Below, one piece after another: positions 22,774-32,016 of a stretch of 39,261 nucleotides of DNA. The DNA comes from Candidatus Saccharimonadota bacterium (GTDB taxonomy: Bacteria > Patescibacteriota > Saccharimonadia > Saccharimonadales > UBA4665), in assembly GCA_018062785.1 (NCBI GenBank), contig JAGORO010000007.1:1-39261 (forward strand), read 5' to 3'. Position numbers and translations under genes: made by a program. The notes under the pieces were generated by a model. It made no database searches and was not told the DNA's origin. It was given only the letters and a program-made list of their open reading frames with translations. Within the stretch, counting starts at the first letter, position 1; every line of letters starts with the position of its first letter.

Positions 22774-23160
22774 ATGGGATTACTTTCTAAGTTTGTAAAG
22801 CCGGTGTACGCACACTGTGATTTGCCGTGCGGGGTGTATGACCCAGCGCAAGCGCGGATTGAAGCACTGAGTATTAAGGCAATCGCCACGAAGTACGACG
22901 GGCTAGACGAACACAATAAGCTAAGAGCGGTGATTATTGTCGAGCAGCGCGCGGAGCTGGTTAAGCACCATCTGTGGGTGCTATGGACAGACTATTTTAA
23001 GCCCGAGCACCTCGAAAAACATCCCAATCTGCACGACCTTTTCTGGCGGGCAACGAAGCAAGCGGGAGAGTGCAAGCACCACCTGTCGGTCGAGCAAGCC
23101 GACAAGCTCTTGGAGCAAATCGATGAGATTAGCAAGGTCTTTGAGAGCACGCGTAGCTAG
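22774..23160 (+). CDS. sodN: Nickel superoxide dismutase precursor
   Basis: Disproportionates superoxide using nickel. The mature N-terminus is unmistakable: HCDLPCGVYDPAQARIEA, where His1, Cys2 and Cys6 form the nickel hook. It follows a 13-residue propeptide (MGLLSKFVKPVYA) that must be cleaved to expose His1. 128 aa in all; the remaining sequence is a helical bundle with HNKLRAVIIVEQRAELVKHH. The ATG at 22774 follows GAGGAGG at ideal spacing; the longer frame back to 22720 lies inside trmD and is unlikely. The next gene is the maturation protease, the same pair as in Streptomyces and marine bacteria. Confidence 0.95.
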   Translation: MGLLSKFVKPVYAHCDLPCGVYDPAQARIEALSIKAIATKYDGLDEHNKLRAVIIVEQRAELVKHHLWVLWTDYFKPEHLEKHPNLHDLFWRATKQAGECKHHLSVEQADKLLEQIDEISKVFESTRS

Positions 23161-23203
23161 GCTGAGGAGCTGGCGAGGCATTCGTGATGTAGATTCGACG
23201 GGC

Positions 23204-23560
23204 ATGGTTGAGCGCGTAGAGCGGCATAATCTAGGGCATGTATATTCTATGGCGACTGGACGTATATTCTTACGCAAAGTTGTCGGCCGTAGCATGTTGC
23301 CAACGCTGGCGGATGGGCAGGTTTTAGTCTGCTGGAAAAATGCAGCCATTCGGCGGGGGGACGTAGTGATTGTGCACCATAACGGAATGGAGAAGATAAA
23401 GCGGTTAAAGACCATTCGGACGCACCATGTGTACATTGTTGGTGATAACAGGGCAGCAAGTACCGACAGTAGGCATTTTGGCTGGATTAGCCGTGATGCC
23501 GTGGTTGGTCGTGTGATTTGGCCCAAGTCAGACGAGAATTTAGACGTACCACCAGCGTAA
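23204..23560 (+). CDS. sodX: SodX-type nickel SOD maturation protease (S26 family)
   Basis: Small signal-peptidase-like serine protease expected to remove the SodN propeptide. About 118 aa from the ATG at 23204. The Ser motif is VVGRSMLPTLADGQVLV. The general-base Lys lies in KIKRLKTI, and the box GDNRAASTDSRHFGWI is typical of S26 enzymes. There is no N-terminal membrane helix, as expected for a cytoplasmic SodX rather than LepB. The start is uncertain: the frame is open far upstream inside sodN, and ATG at 23249 (just before RIFLRKVVGRSM) is an alternative. Its position right after sodN supports the assignment. Confidence 0.85.
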   Translation: MVERVERHNLGHVYSMATGRIFLRKVVGRSMLPTLADGQVLVCWKNAAIRRGDVVIVHHNGMEKIKRLKTIRTHHVYIVGDNRAASTDSRHFGWISRDAVVGRVIWPKSDENLDVPPA

Positions 23561-23634
23561 AAAGTAAGATATTTTATAGTGGCGGGGTAGGTTTTTGACT
23601 ACACTCTAGACATAGAAGTCTAGGAGAATACTAT

Positions 23635-23889
23635 ATGGCAGACGAAAAGGTAGGCAATGGTAAGGGTTGGCACGGCGATCCGGAAGCTCACGCGAGAGCT
23701 GGCCGCAAAGGCGGTAGGGCGAGTTCGGGGAACTTCAAAAACAATCCAAAACGCGCAGCTGAGGCTGGCCGCAAAGGCGGAAGTGTAAGCCCCAGCAACT
23801 TCAAGAACGATCCCGAGCGTGCTCGTTTGGCTGGTCGTAAAGGCGGAAGTGTAAGCCCTACGAAGAAGTCGGCAACTCAGGAGTTATAG
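23635..23889 (+). CDS. KGG-repeat stress protein (GsiB-like)
   Basis: 84 aa, very hydrophilic. It has three copies of the KGG motif in AGRKGG contexts (AGRKGGRASSGNFKNNP, AGRKGGSVSPSNFKNDP, AGRKGGSVSPTKK), spaced ~20 residues apart. Such proteins are stress-induced and hydrophilin-like, thought to protect against desiccation or heat. The ATG follows TAGGAGA. It is followed closely by a GlsB-like gene, another stress-linked family. Confidence 0.85.
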   Translation: MADEKVGNGKGWHGDPEAHARAGRKGGRASSGNFKNNPKRAAEAGRKGGSVSPSNFKNDPERARLAGRKGGSVSPTKKSATQEL

Positions 23890-23890
23890 C

Positions 23891-24148
23891 TTGATCAATG
23901 TGGTTCTATGGCTTACGTTAGGGGCTTGCATCGGGTGGCTCGTCTCATGGTTGGTTTGCGGCCCAAAGCGACATTCGAAGGTGACACACAGTATCGTAGG
24001 GGCTCTGGGTGGAGTCGCCGGTGGCTTCATCATACATGAGTTGAGCGGTGCGGGCTTAGCTGTGTTTAGGCCGGCAGGTTTATTGGTTGCTGGCTTGGGG
24101 GCGGTCCTGCTTGTCGGTATCTACGAGTTTATTGTCAGACTAGACTAG
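23891..24148 (+). CDS. GlsB/YeaQ/YmgE-family membrane protein
   Basis: 85 aa with three hydrophobic helices and glycine-rich packing motifs (GACIGWLVSWLV, SIVGALGGVAGGFIIHEL, LVAGLGAVLLVGIYEFIV), the pattern of the transglycosylase-associated/GlsB family. The TTG start at 23891 has CAGGAG 8 nt upstream and begins 1 nt after the KGG gene's stop, so the two are coupled. A stress-envelope role is suggested by family and neighbour. The gap 24149-24445 contains only a weak 34-codon ORF from 24164 and no clear signal. Confidence 0.85.
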   Translation: MINVVLWLTLGACIGWLVSWLVCGPKRHSKVTHSIVGALGGVAGGFIIHELSGAGLAVFRPAGLLVAGLGAVLLVGIYEFIVRLD

Positions 24149-24445
24149 CGCAAGCATAGTATCTATGGACAAAACAGAACTCCGGTCAGAACCAGTATTT
24201 CGACACTTGATTATTCATAAATCAGTACATTCGCAAGAGTTGGAGCCCACCCTTCCATCAATAGGGTAGACCATACAGAGTATTCATACTTGTAGAATAT
24301 ACAACAGTTATTATTGATTAATGCGTAGTATTTGTGTGGCAATATAGCATACCGCGTGGAAATAGCTTGTGTTTCTGGAGTGGCCTGATAGAATTCCACC
24401 AGATACCATACATCGAAATACAAATAGAAATTAGAAGGGAAACGT

Positions 24446-25255
24446 ATGTTTCTAAAAAAAGATGAGCGCGGTGTAACGCACCACTTTATTTTGCCAGTAG
24501 TCGCCTTTGTGTTAGTTGGTGCTGCAGGTTTATTCGTCGCAAAAGCTAGTAATGTGGATACAATGAACGCTACCAATGCCACTGCGCTTCGTACAAAGAC
24601 AAAGACGGCAACCATTGTGGTACCATATCGCAAACCACAACAGGACCCAAATTATTTGACACCTGATGCGCCGACATCAAAAACCTACTGCGAATCTCCC
24701 TATGCCTATAGTCCTGACTCTGATTCGTGTATCAATCCTGTGGGCATAGCTAACAAGTGCAAGCAAAAAATGAAAACAGACAATGCGAACATTGTTAACA
24801 TTAAGCGTGTTGGCAAGAATGTAAAGGTGACATGTAGCGGCAATCAGACAAAAGCTAAGACGACAAGGCGGTCAAGTCAATCGGCCAAACCGAGTCCGAG
24901 TACAGTAGGTGCTAACGGCATCTCCTACGGTGTGTGTATGTCTAAGGGACGTGCCTGGAATAAAGCAACTAATAACTGTGATCGAAGATGTACAAATCCG
25001 AACAATGCGATCACCAACCTCTCTGGGAACCAAATTGATTACTGCCGTTCTCGTGCTACTACTGCCGCTGCACCTGCGGCAAGCACGGTTGGATCCAATG
25101 GAATAAGCTATGGCACCTGTGTTGCCAAGCACCGAGCATGGAGCAATAATACCTGTCAACGCACCTGCGCTCCTAACTGGTCGAACCTCACAAATCTACC
25201 GGGCAACCAAATCGACTACTGTCGGACCTACAACCCTCGTGCGGTAGGTATGTAG
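24446..25255 (+). CDS. Exported Cys-rich protein with two tandem repeats
   Basis: 269 aa. A short basic N-terminus (MFLKKDERGVTHH) and one hydrophobic helix (about 14-34) anchor or export it. Thr-rich linkers are followed by two homologous ~52-residue C-terminal repeats. Each starts STVG(A/S)NGISYG and contains RAW and a GNQIDYCR close. Each has four Cys in matching positions, and a more divergent Cys region (YCESPYAYSPDSDSC) precedes them. Paired disulfides in an exported domain are likely. The ATG follows AGAAGGGA. The function is unknown; an adhesin-like or cell-surface role would fit an epibiont but is inference. Confidence 0.8.
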   Translation: MFLKKDERGVTHHFILPVVAFVLVGAAGLFVAKASNVDTMNATNATALRTKTKTATIVVPYRKPQQDPNYLTPDAPTSKTYCESPYAYSPDSDSCINPVGIANKCKQKMKTDNANIVNIKRVGKNVKVTCSGNQTKAKTTRRSSQSAKPSPSTVGANGISYGVCMSKGRAWNKATNNCDRRCTNPNNAITNLSGNQIDYCRSRATTAAAPAASTVGSNGISYGTCVAKHRAWSNNTCQRTCAPNWSNLTNLPGNQIDYCRTYNPRAVGM

Positions 25256-25265
25256 AAACCCTTTG

Positions 25266-25303
25266 GTGGTACAGAGCGCCCCAGCCGAGAGGGTACTCTG
25301 TAC
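25266..25303. terminator. Perfect hairpin after the Cys-rich gene
   Basis: GGTACAGAG pairs with CTCTGTACC (9 bp) around a 20-nt loop. No T-tract follows, so termination is only probable. The rest of 25256-25551 is AT-rich before the next gene, with nothing else identified. Confidence 0.4.
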
Positions 25304-25551
25304 CGTACAGTAGATATATATTCGCAGGGCAAGACCTTACCAACACTGTGTATGTTCTGGAAAGATGATACAGACATCAAGAAGTAAGGCCCAGACTCCA
25401 AAGCCCCCTTGTCCTATTTCAGGATAAAAATCTCCTACAGCAATGTTCTTGTCGTATGACCAAAAAACCATAAGGCCTAATTTTCTACAATACCCAAGGA
25501 CCAATAAAATATTGCAAATAATAATCTAAAGTTATATAATATAAGATAATC

Positions 25552-26682
25552 ATGAAGTCGCACGAAGTAATTTGTTCCGAACTAGCATCTCAATCGGCAC
25601 AATCGTCAGAAAATCAACAATCGTCTATGCGTTTTGGGTTGATGGCGGCAGGCCTCTCCCTGACTGCCGCGCTCGTTATAGCACCTACGGGGGCCTCCGA
25701 AGCAACAGGAGCGCTTGGCGGTCAAGACGGAATGATGAGTACTCAAGCGGGATCACAAGAGGCATCTTCAATTCGCGTTCTTACATACAATGTCTTGGGT
25801 TCGAATTTTCCGGGCACTGCAGCGATGATACACGGCGGTTCGGTGGTCGATCGCGCCAATCGCTCTACTGATCTGATCAAAAATCAGATAGATGCAGACG
25901 TGCTTGGGGTCCAAGAGCTGCAGCCAGATCAATATCGAATGTTTGCCGCGAGGCTTCCTGGATACAAGCGGTACCCAACCACCGCAAACTACATGAGCGA
26001 CACGACGATATTCTGGAAGGAAAATCGTTTTCGCCTGAAGGATACAGGATCAGTCGCGTATCCAACCTATGAAGATAGGGGTCTTAAGAGTGGCAAGCAC
26101 TCGCCGTGGGTGAAGCTAGAGGATAAGAAAACTGGCAAAGTATTTTTTGTAGTAAATAACCATCCTGTTGCATGGAATAAGGCCTCGGGTTCGGATGAAG
26201 GTGGTGCCTTGAAGCGTGAACGTGCGGCACATATTATCCATGGCTGGGCAGTTGCAAAATTTAGAAAATCAGGCAAGGCAGTTCTGGCAATTGGCGATTT
26301 TAACTCCGCATTCGTAATTCGCAGCGAGAACTCTGGTAAGTTTGATGTCGTCAAGGACGATGCCTACAACGGCAATCGCTATCGTTTACCGTACTGTATC
26401 ATTACCAAATCGGTCTTGGCAAATGCTTATGATCTGGCGCTGCCTTCCAAGAGACTTCCCGATAATGGCCTAGACAATAAGTTTCATTGTCCATCAGAAC
26501 TTGGAAAAAATGACGGATCACCAACTGTTCATCCAAATCGAAAGGCGCCATTGATGCGCATTGACCATATCTATGCAACACCGAGTAAAGTCAGCATACT
26601 AAAATTCGACCGCAACCTGAGCGAAAAGGCGGCTCATGCCTCTGATCACTGGCCGACTTTCGTTGACTTTGCAATCAAATAG
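25552..26682 (+). CDS. Exported endonuclease/exonuclease/phosphatase-family protein
   Basis: 376 aa. A hydrophobic segment at about 25-48 (FGLMAAGLSLTAALVIAPTG) serves as signal or anchor. The rest is an EEP (DNase I-like) fold: RVLTYNVLGSNF with the metal-site Asn, LGVQELQP with the Glu ligand, FVVNNHPVAW, AIGDFNSAF with the catalytic Asp-x-Asn, RIDHIYAT, and ASDHWPTFV with the terminal His. Substrates in this family include DNA, phosphoinositides and sphingomyelin. An exported copy in a nucleotide-scavenging episymbiont could be an extracellular nuclease, but specificity cannot be read from the sequence. The -10 region before the ATG is AT-rich and has no ribosome-binding site. Confidence 0.85.
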   Translation: MKSHEVICSELASQSAQSSENQQSSMRFGLMAAGLSLTAALVIAPTGASEATGALGGQDGMMSTQAGSQEASSIRVLTYNVLGSNFPGTAAMIHGGSVVDRANRSTDLIKNQIDADVLGVQELQPDQYRMFAARLPGYKRYPTTANYMSDTTIFWKENRFRLKDTGSVAYPTYEDRGLKSGKHSPWVKLEDKKTGKVFFVVNNHPVAWNKASGSDEGGALKRERAAHIIHGWAVAKFRKSGKAVLAIGDFNSAFVIRSENSGKFDVVKDDAYNGNRYRLPYCIITKSVLANAYDLALPSKRLPDNGLDNKFHCPSELGKNDGSPTVHPNRKAPLMRIDHIYATPSKVSILKFDRNLSEKAAHASDHWPTFVDFAIK

Positions 26683-26841
26683 CTTTACGTGAACCAATAG
26701 AGTATACGTGTAATGCGTGCTCACAAGGACAATATCTCTTATATCGATCGAAAATGACTTCGAACACTAACAGAAGATAGGCGGAGCCCATGTCGGGAGT
26801 TATGAAAACGAAGGCTGAGGATTTATATAGTGCGTAGAGGC

Positions 26842-29220
26842 TTAGGCTTCGTGACGCCATTCCCAGTCACGAACTTCTGGCATGTCCATACCGTTCTGGT
26901 GGATGTAGTTGGTGTGTTCGATGAGCTTTTGCTGCATAGTAGTGCGCAGTGTTTGAGCTGCTTCATCACGCAATCCCACACGTTCAATGACATCGATAAC
27001 CAGGTGGAATCGGTCCATGTCATTCTTGACCGTCATGTCGAAGGCGGTCGTAATTGTGCCTTCTTCTTTGTAGCCACGGACGTGCAGGCGTTGGTTGTTA
27101 CGTCGGTAGGTCATTCGGTGCACTAGCCATGGGTAGCCGTGAAAAGCGAAGATATTTGGTTTATCTCGAGTAAATATTTCGTCGTACGCAATATCGCTCA
27201 AGCCGTGCGGGTGCTCGGTATCTGGCTGGAGACGCATGAGATCGACGACATTAACTACACGTACCTCAAGGCTGGGCAGATTATCTCGTAAAATTGAGAT
27301 GGCGCCCATAATCTCCAGCGTACGAATGTCTCCTGCTGCCACCATCACGACATCCGGTTCTTCACCGGGCTTGCACGTTCCGGCCCAATCCCAGACACTC
27401 AAACCTTTGCTGCAGTGTTCGATCGCATCTTCCATGTTGAGCCACTGAGGGGCTTCGTGTTTACCGCAGATCGTCAGGTTTATGTAGTTGCGGCTACGTA
27501 AGCAGTGGTCCATGACACTCAGTAGACAGTTGGCATCAGGAGGCAGGTAGATTCGTGCTACCTCGGCTTTTTTATTGACAAGGTGGTCGATGAAGCCTGG
27601 GTCTTGATGGGTAAAACCGTTGTGGTCTTGCCGCCAGACATGGGAAGTCAGTAGGTAGTTGAGTGAGGCAATCGGTTCGCGCCACGGCAACTCATTGCAC
27701 ATTTTTATCCATTTGGCATGTTGGTTGACCATTGAGTCGACAATTCGGATAAAGGCTTCGTAACTATTAAAAATCCCGTGCCTTCCGGTTAGGAGGTATC
27801 CCTCGAGCCAACCTTGAGCTTGATGCTCGCTCAGTTGCGAGTCTACAATGGCGCCTTGGGTGTCTAGAAACTCATCAGCCTCCCGGGTGCGAGCGTTCCA
27901 CTGCCGACTTGTGGTCTCGAATACGGCTTCTAAGCGATTCGAGACTGTTTCGTCCGGAGCGAACATGCGGAAGTTATGGTGCTCTTGGTTGAGCTTAATG
28001 ACATCGCGGATCCACGGTCCGAGCATGTGGGTGTTGCCGGCATTGACAATGCTAGGATAGTCGACTTGGACAGCATAATCTCTAAAGTCGGGGAGGTGCA
28101 GCTCACGCAACAATGTGCCACCATTGGCATTTTTGTTTGCGCCCATGCGATGTTCGCCCTTTGGTGCAAGCTCTTCGAGGTCAGCACGTAACCGACCAGA
28201 TTCATCAAACAGCTCCTCTGGTCTATAGCTGCGCAGCCAGTCCTCGAGCTTTTGGAGATTTTCGGGGTGCTGCTCATCGACGAGGAAGGGAACTTGGTGT
28301 GAGCGGAAGTTACCTTCATTTTTTTTGCCATCGACTTCTTTTGGTCCGGTCCAACCTTTTGGCGAATCGAGGATAATCATTGGCCAGCGAGGACGTGTCG
28401 TATCGCCCGCTTCTCGTGCGTTTGTCTGAATTCTGCGAATCTCGGCTATGGCCTCGTCGAGCTTGCTTGCCATTAATTGGTGCATGTGTGCGGGATCGTC
28501 ACCTTCGACGAAGTAGGGTGTGTAGCCGTACCCACGGAATAGCTGTTCCAGCTCCTCTCGTTCGATGCGAGCCAGTAGCGTCGGGTTGCTGATCTTGTAG
28601 CCATTGAGATGGAGTATAGGTAACACCACACCGTCCGTCTTGGGGTTGAGAAATTTATTGGAGTGCCATGCTGTGGCTAGAGGGCCGGTTTCGGCTTCGC
28701 CATCGCCCACCACGCAGGCTGCGATTAGGTCTGGGTTGTCGAAGACTGCTCCAAAAGCGTGGCTAAGGCTGTAGCCAAGTTCGCCGCCTTCGTGTATGGA
28801 GCCGGGTACCTGCGGTGATACGTGGCTACTGAGCCCACCGGGCCACGAGAAGAGCTCGAAAAAGCGCTTCATCCCCATTTCGTCTTGAGTCATTTCGGGA
28901 TAAATCTCGCTCCAAGTGCCCTCAAGGTAGGTATTACTCATGAGTGCGGGACCACCATGTCCGGGGCCAGAAAAGTAAACCACACTGATATCAAACTTCT
29001 TAATAACGCGGTTTAGGTGGACGTAAATAAAGTTTTGCCCTGGGGTTGTGCCCCAGTGGCCAAGCAACATGCTTTTGACATCCTTGATTTCGAGCGGTCG
29101 GCGGAGGAGTGGATTGTCTCGGAGGTAAATTTGACCGACCGACAAGTAATTTGACGCACGCCAGTAGGCATCGAGACGGTCAAGCATCTCTTGTGAGAGC
29201 GGCTCATCAATGGTTTGCAT
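26842..29220 (-). CDS. xfp: Phosphoketolase (xylulose-5-P / fructose-6-P)
   Basis: A thiamine-diphosphate enzyme that splits xylulose-5-phosphate (and often fructose-6-phosphate) with phosphate, giving acetyl-phosphate plus glyceraldehyde-3-phosphate (or erythrose-4-phosphate). 792 aa, full length. Signatures: [72 protein letters not shown], and [15 protein letters not shown] near the end. Its ATG overlaps the acetate kinase stop by 1 nt (TAATG), so both are made from one message with ackA first. Together they yield one ATP per acetyl-phosphate, bypassing upper glycolysis. Confidence 0.97.
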   Translation of the reverse strand: MQTIDEPLSQEMLDRLDAYWRASNYLSVGQIYLRDNPLLRRPLEIKDVKSMLLGHWGTTPGQNFIYVHLNRVIKKFDISVVYFSGPGHGGPALMSNTYLEGTWSEIYPEMTQDEMGMKRFFELFSWPGGLSSHVSPQVPGSIHEGGELGYSLSHAFGAVFDNPDLIAACVVGDGEAETGPLATAWHSNKFLNPKTDGVVLPILHLNGYKISNPTLLARIEREELEQLFRGYGYTPYFVEGDDPAHMHQLMASKLDEAIAEIRRIQTNAREAGDTTRPRWPMIILDSPKGWTGPKEVDGKKNEGNFRSHQVPFLVDEQHPENLQKLEDWLRSYRPEELFDESGRLRADLEELAPKGEHRMGANKNANGGTLLRELHLPDFRDYAVQVDYPSIVNAGNTHMLGPWIRDVIKLNQEHHNFRMFAPDETVSNRLEAVFETTSRQWNARTREADEFLDTQGAIVDSQLSEHQAQGWLEGYLLTGRHGIFNSYEAFIRIVDSMVNQHAKWIKMCNELPWREPIASLNYLLTSHVWRQDHNGFTHQDPGFIDHLVNKKAEVARIYLPPDANCLLSVMDHCLRSRNYINLTICGKHEAPQWLNMEDAIEHCSKGLSVWDWAGTCKPGEEPDVVMVAAGDIRTLEIMGAISILRDNLPSLEVRVVNVVDLMRLQPDTEHPHGLSDIAYDEIFTRDKPNIFAFHGYPWLVHRMTYRRNNQRLHVRGYKEEGTITTAFDMTVKNDMDRFHLVIDVIERVGLRDEAAQTLRTTMQQKLIEHTNYIHQNGMDMPEVRDWEWRHEA

Positions 29221-30398
29221 TAGTTTTCTCCTTGTGTTGTTAGTTGTCTGGTTGCTTTAGCGATTGCTATGGCTTCATTGGTATGGATAACGTGCACCCC
29301 AACATCGGATTCTCTGGATGAAATGAGCCGAGCGTGCTCACCATTACGCTGTGAGTCGATCTGAATACCAAGAAAGGCCAGTCTTTTGCAGATACGGTGT
29401 CGTATCTCGGCCGATCGTTCGCCTATGCCTCCGGTGAAAATCAAGCTATTGAGACCGCCAATACTGGTCGTGAGACCGCCGATCGCCTTGCTAATTTGGT
29501 AGCAAAACAATTCGACCGCATCGGCAGCGTACTGGTTAGCTGCCTGCGCTTGCAGGAGTGTTAGCATATCAGCACTGAGGTCGGATACCCCAAGTAGGCC
29601 GGATTTGTGATTAATAATTTCGTCTATCTCGTCTAGATTCATTCCGTCGTGTCTTGCCAGATAGGTAAGAATTCCGGGGTCGAGATCACCACTTCTTGTG
29701 CTCATAGGTACGCCAGACGTAGGCGTGAAGCCCATTGTTGTTTCTTGTGGCTTGCCACCGGTAAGGGCTGCGAGACTACAGCCACTGCCTAGATGAGCCA
29801 TGATGACTTTGCCATTTGCGGCTGCAGCGCCCTCGTGATGAGAAAAACTGTCGAGGATGTACTGGTACGATAATCCGTGAAAGCCATAGCGACGCAGCCC
29901 CTGTTCGTAGTATGCGCGAGGTAGTGTTGTTAGCTTGGCTACAAGTGGCAGATCGTGAAAAAATGCAGTGTCGAAGCAGGCTACGTGGGGGACGGTGCCA
30001 AATGCGATCCGCAAGGTTTTTAGTGTTTCAAGGATGGCTGGCATGTGGTCTGGGTCGAGGTAACTGAGTTGCTCTAGCCTGTCATATGATGCGTCATCGA
30101 TGAGGGTAGGTTCGTGGAAGCTGCTGCCGTGTACTACGCGATGCCCAACCGCCGTAACTTCTTGGCCCGAGCTCTGTTCGTTTAGCCAAGGAATGAGCAC
30201 CGTAACGAGGGCTTCGTGGTGTGAGATTGCCATCACCGGAGTTGCTATTCCCCCAGCTAAAAACTGCGCTTGAGCCTGCCCAATGTTTTCTACCGATGCA
30301 GAAGCAACCTCGTTGAGCGTATTGGTCTCAAAAAGCGCCAGTTTAATACTCGAAGAGCCGGCGTTGCACGTTAAGAGGTAGGCCATGTGCGGTCCCAC
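29220..30398 (-). CDS. ackA: Acetate kinase
   Basis: Converts acetyl-phosphate + ADP to acetate + ATP. 392 aa, with the ASKHA fold. Motifs: [77 protein letters not shown] and [13 protein letters not shown]. First gene of the ackA-xfp operon. The start is ambiguous. The GTG at 30398 lies 6 nt after a TAGTAT box and fits the leaderless pattern, giving MGPHMAYLL. The ATG at 30386 gives [13 protein letters not shown], closer to homologues. Confidence 0.96.
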   Translation of the reverse strand: MGPHMAYLLTCNAGSSSIKLALFETNTLNEVASASVENIGQAQAQFLAGGIATPVMAISHHEALVTVLIPWLNEQSSGQEVTAVGHRVVHGSSFHEPTLIDDASYDRLEQLSYLDPDHMPAILETLKTLRIAFGTVPHVACFDTAFFHDLPLVAKLTTLPRAYYEQGLRRYGFHGLSYQYILDSFSHHEGAAAANGKVIMAHLGSGCSLAALTGGKPQETTMGFTPTSGVPMSTRSGDLDPGILTYLARHDGMNLDEIDEIINHKSGLLGVSDLSADMLTLLQAQAANQYAADAVELFCYQISKAIGGLTTSIGGLNSLIFTGGIGERSAEIRHRICKRLAFLGIQIDSQRNGEHARLISSRESDVGVHVIHTNEAIAIAKATRQLTTQGEN

Positions 30399-30404
30399 CC
30401 AAAG

Positions 30405-30410
30405 ATACTA
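30405..30410 (-). promoter_or_regulatory. -10 box of the ackA-xfp operon
   Basis: Minus-strand TAGTAT ends 6 nt before the GTG at 30398. The 200 nt further upstream hold no other gene on this strand. Confidence 0.45.
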
Positions 30411-30608
30411 ACCATAAGCATAGTATACCTCTGCTGGGCACGCAGTGGAATACCATGATGCAAATTCCGACAAATTATATGATGTCAAAATGGCAACACT
30501 AGTACGCCGTTGCATGCAGAAATCTTCACACAAACTGGGTAAGAAATCTCACAGCTATAATCACAAGCAATCGCTATAGTAGTAAACAGTTAAGCAAGGA
30601 GGGTCAAT

Positions 30609-30722
30609 ATGAAGAACGCACAACTAGCACAACTTGGTATTTCTCCACGAAGCGAGGATGAACTCCACGAGGCCTTGAGCCGATTTGAGGCAAAGTGGGA
30701 ACGAAAGTTCAGTCGCTTGTAG
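30609..30722 (+). CDS. 37-aa small protein
   Basis: MKNAQLAQLGISPRSEDELH continues to a tail KWERKFSRL. The ATG follows AAGGAGG at good spacing, a TATAGT box lies upstream, and a terminator follows 37 nt after the stop, so it is a free-standing transcription unit. The central part can form one charged helix. No family recognised. Confidence 0.65.
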   Translation: MKNAQLAQLGISPRSEDELHEALSRFEAKWERKFSRL

Positions 30723-30758
30723 GTATAGTGGTCTCTATATGATAACGGTTGATACAGC

Positions 30759-30790
30759 AAAAAGGATCCATCTGCGAGAGGGTCTTTTTT
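30759..30790 (+). terminator. Intrinsic terminator after the 37-aa ORF
   Basis: AAAAAGGATCC pairs with GGGTCTTTTTT (with G-T pairs) around a ~10-nt loop and ends in six T. Confidence 0.75.
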
Positions 30791-30837
30791 GCCTACGCAC
30801 CTACATGAGGTAGTAGGGCATAGAGTAGCAAGATAGC

Positions 30838-31980
30838 TTACCTAGTACTAAGTCGATGGTACGACCCAACCGCCTCAGAGATATTTGTGAAGCCATCGCG
30901 CTCGAGAAGCTGTACGAGATTGTGGTTGATATTGCCAACCAGTTGTGGGCCTTCAAAAATTAAGCCGGTTATGAGACCAACTACCGATGCACCCAGCCGG
31001 ATTTTTTCGTACGCATCTTCGGCGCTACTGATTCCACCTACGCCAACTATGGTAACTGTGCTCCCGTAAGTTTGATACATTTTTTTGATGAGGTCATTGC
31101 TGCGCTGTTGTGTTGGCTTGCCACTCAAATTTCCGAGAACTTCATCCGGAGGCCTCATGTCGCTAGCTAGATCATTTCGATTTTTGTTTAGGTTGCCCAC
31201 GACAAATGTCGTTACGGCGTAACTGAGCGCAACATCAACAAGGGCATTATACGCCGGCCAGTCGAGGTTGATGGGCATTTTGAGCCAAATAGGTTTGATG
31301 GGGCTTTGGGATTGAATCGCCCGTAGTAATTTCTGCAATCGTTTCGGTGTAGTAAAAGGCTCTCCACCGTAAGTATTCGGACACGAAATATTCACTTCGA
31401 TACATCGGACACGAGGACTGGCTTCGGCTAACTTGACGCTTTGTAGGTAGTCTTCGATGGCAACGCTGTCGATTACAACCGAGGGTAGATTGGTTTTGGC
31501 AACGGATAGCACGAGGGGTGTCTGGGCAAAAAATTGACGAGGATAGCCATCGATCGCCTTTAGTACGTTCTTGGCGCCACGATTGGCGAGCCCGACGTGC
31601 ACCACGAGTGATCTGGCTTTTGGCAGACGGTGGAACCAAGGCTTAGGGTTTCCGTCGCAAGGCTGAGCAGTGACGGAGCCGACCGTCACAAAGCCAAAAC
31701 CAATTGTTCCGAGTACTCGCGTCAAATCGCCGTTTTTGTCGAACCCGGCTGCAATGCCAACTGGATTAGGAAAGTAGATACCATCAATGGTTTGTGATAG
31801 TCGTTCTTCATTACGATACGCTAGTGAACCCAAAAGAAAGCTGATTGGCCGCTGCTTGTGGAGTACGGGTGCGTATCGCACCAGAAGTGAGTGAACGGCA
31901 TCAGGACTCATCCGAAAAAGAATCGGCTTGCAGCCATATCGATACAGCAGTCCTGAGGCGACAGATAGGAGACGGTTCAT
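30838..31980 (-). CDS. pyrD: Dihydroorotate dehydrogenase, class 2-like with an active-site Cys
   Basis: FMN enzyme oxidising dihydroorotate to orotate in pyrimidine synthesis. 380 aa. The N-terminal helical extension (about 1-45, LLYRYGCKPILFRMSPDAVH) and IYFPNPVGIAAGFDKNGD are typical of class 2, membrane-associated enzymes. FMN/phosphate segments are GFVTVGSVTAQPCDGNPKPW and IVGVGGISSAEDAYEKI-type (TIVGVGGISS). Oddity: the catalytic loop reads VNISCPNTYGG, with Cys where class 2 enzymes normally have Ser; Cys is the class 1 base. No other pyr gene is nearby. A TATACT box lies 8 nt upstream of the ATG. The natural electron acceptor cannot be inferred. Confidence 0.92.
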   Translation of the reverse strand: MNRLLSVASGLLYRYGCKPILFRMSPDAVHSLLVRYAPVLHKQRPISFLLGSLAYRNEERLSQTIDGIYFPNPVGIAAGFDKNGDLTRVLGTIGFGFVTVGSVTAQPCDGNPKPWFHRLPKARSLVVHVGLANRGAKNVLKAIDGYPRQFFAQTPLVLSVAKTNLPSVVIDSVAIEDYLQSVKLAEASPRVRCIEVNISCPNTYGGEPFTTPKRLQKLLRAIQSQSPIKPIWLKMPINLDWPAYNALVDVALSYAVTTFVVGNLNKNRNDLASDMRPPDEVLGNLSGKPTQQRSNDLIKKMYQTYGSTVTIVGVGGISSAEDAYEKIRLGASVVGLITGLIFEGPQLVGNINHNLVQLLERDGFTNISEAVGSYHRLSTR

Positions 31981-31988
31981 ATAGTACT

Positions 31989-31994
31989 AGTATA
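31989..31994 (-). promoter_or_regulatory. -10 box of pyrD
   Basis: Minus-strand TATACT ends 8 nt before the ATG at 31980, without a ribosome-binding site. Confidence 0.5.
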
Positions 31995-32016
31995 CGCTTT
32001 AGTATGCCAAGGGTGG

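Noticed and set aside
22937-23203. N-terminal extension of SodX overlapping sodN
   Set aside because: The upstream frame lies wholly inside sodN and gives a sequence without family features. The protease domain begins after 23204.
24164-24268. 34-codon ORF MDKTELRSEPVFRH...
   Set aside because: No ribosome-binding site, a poorly spaced TAGTAT box and no protein-like features; probably chance.
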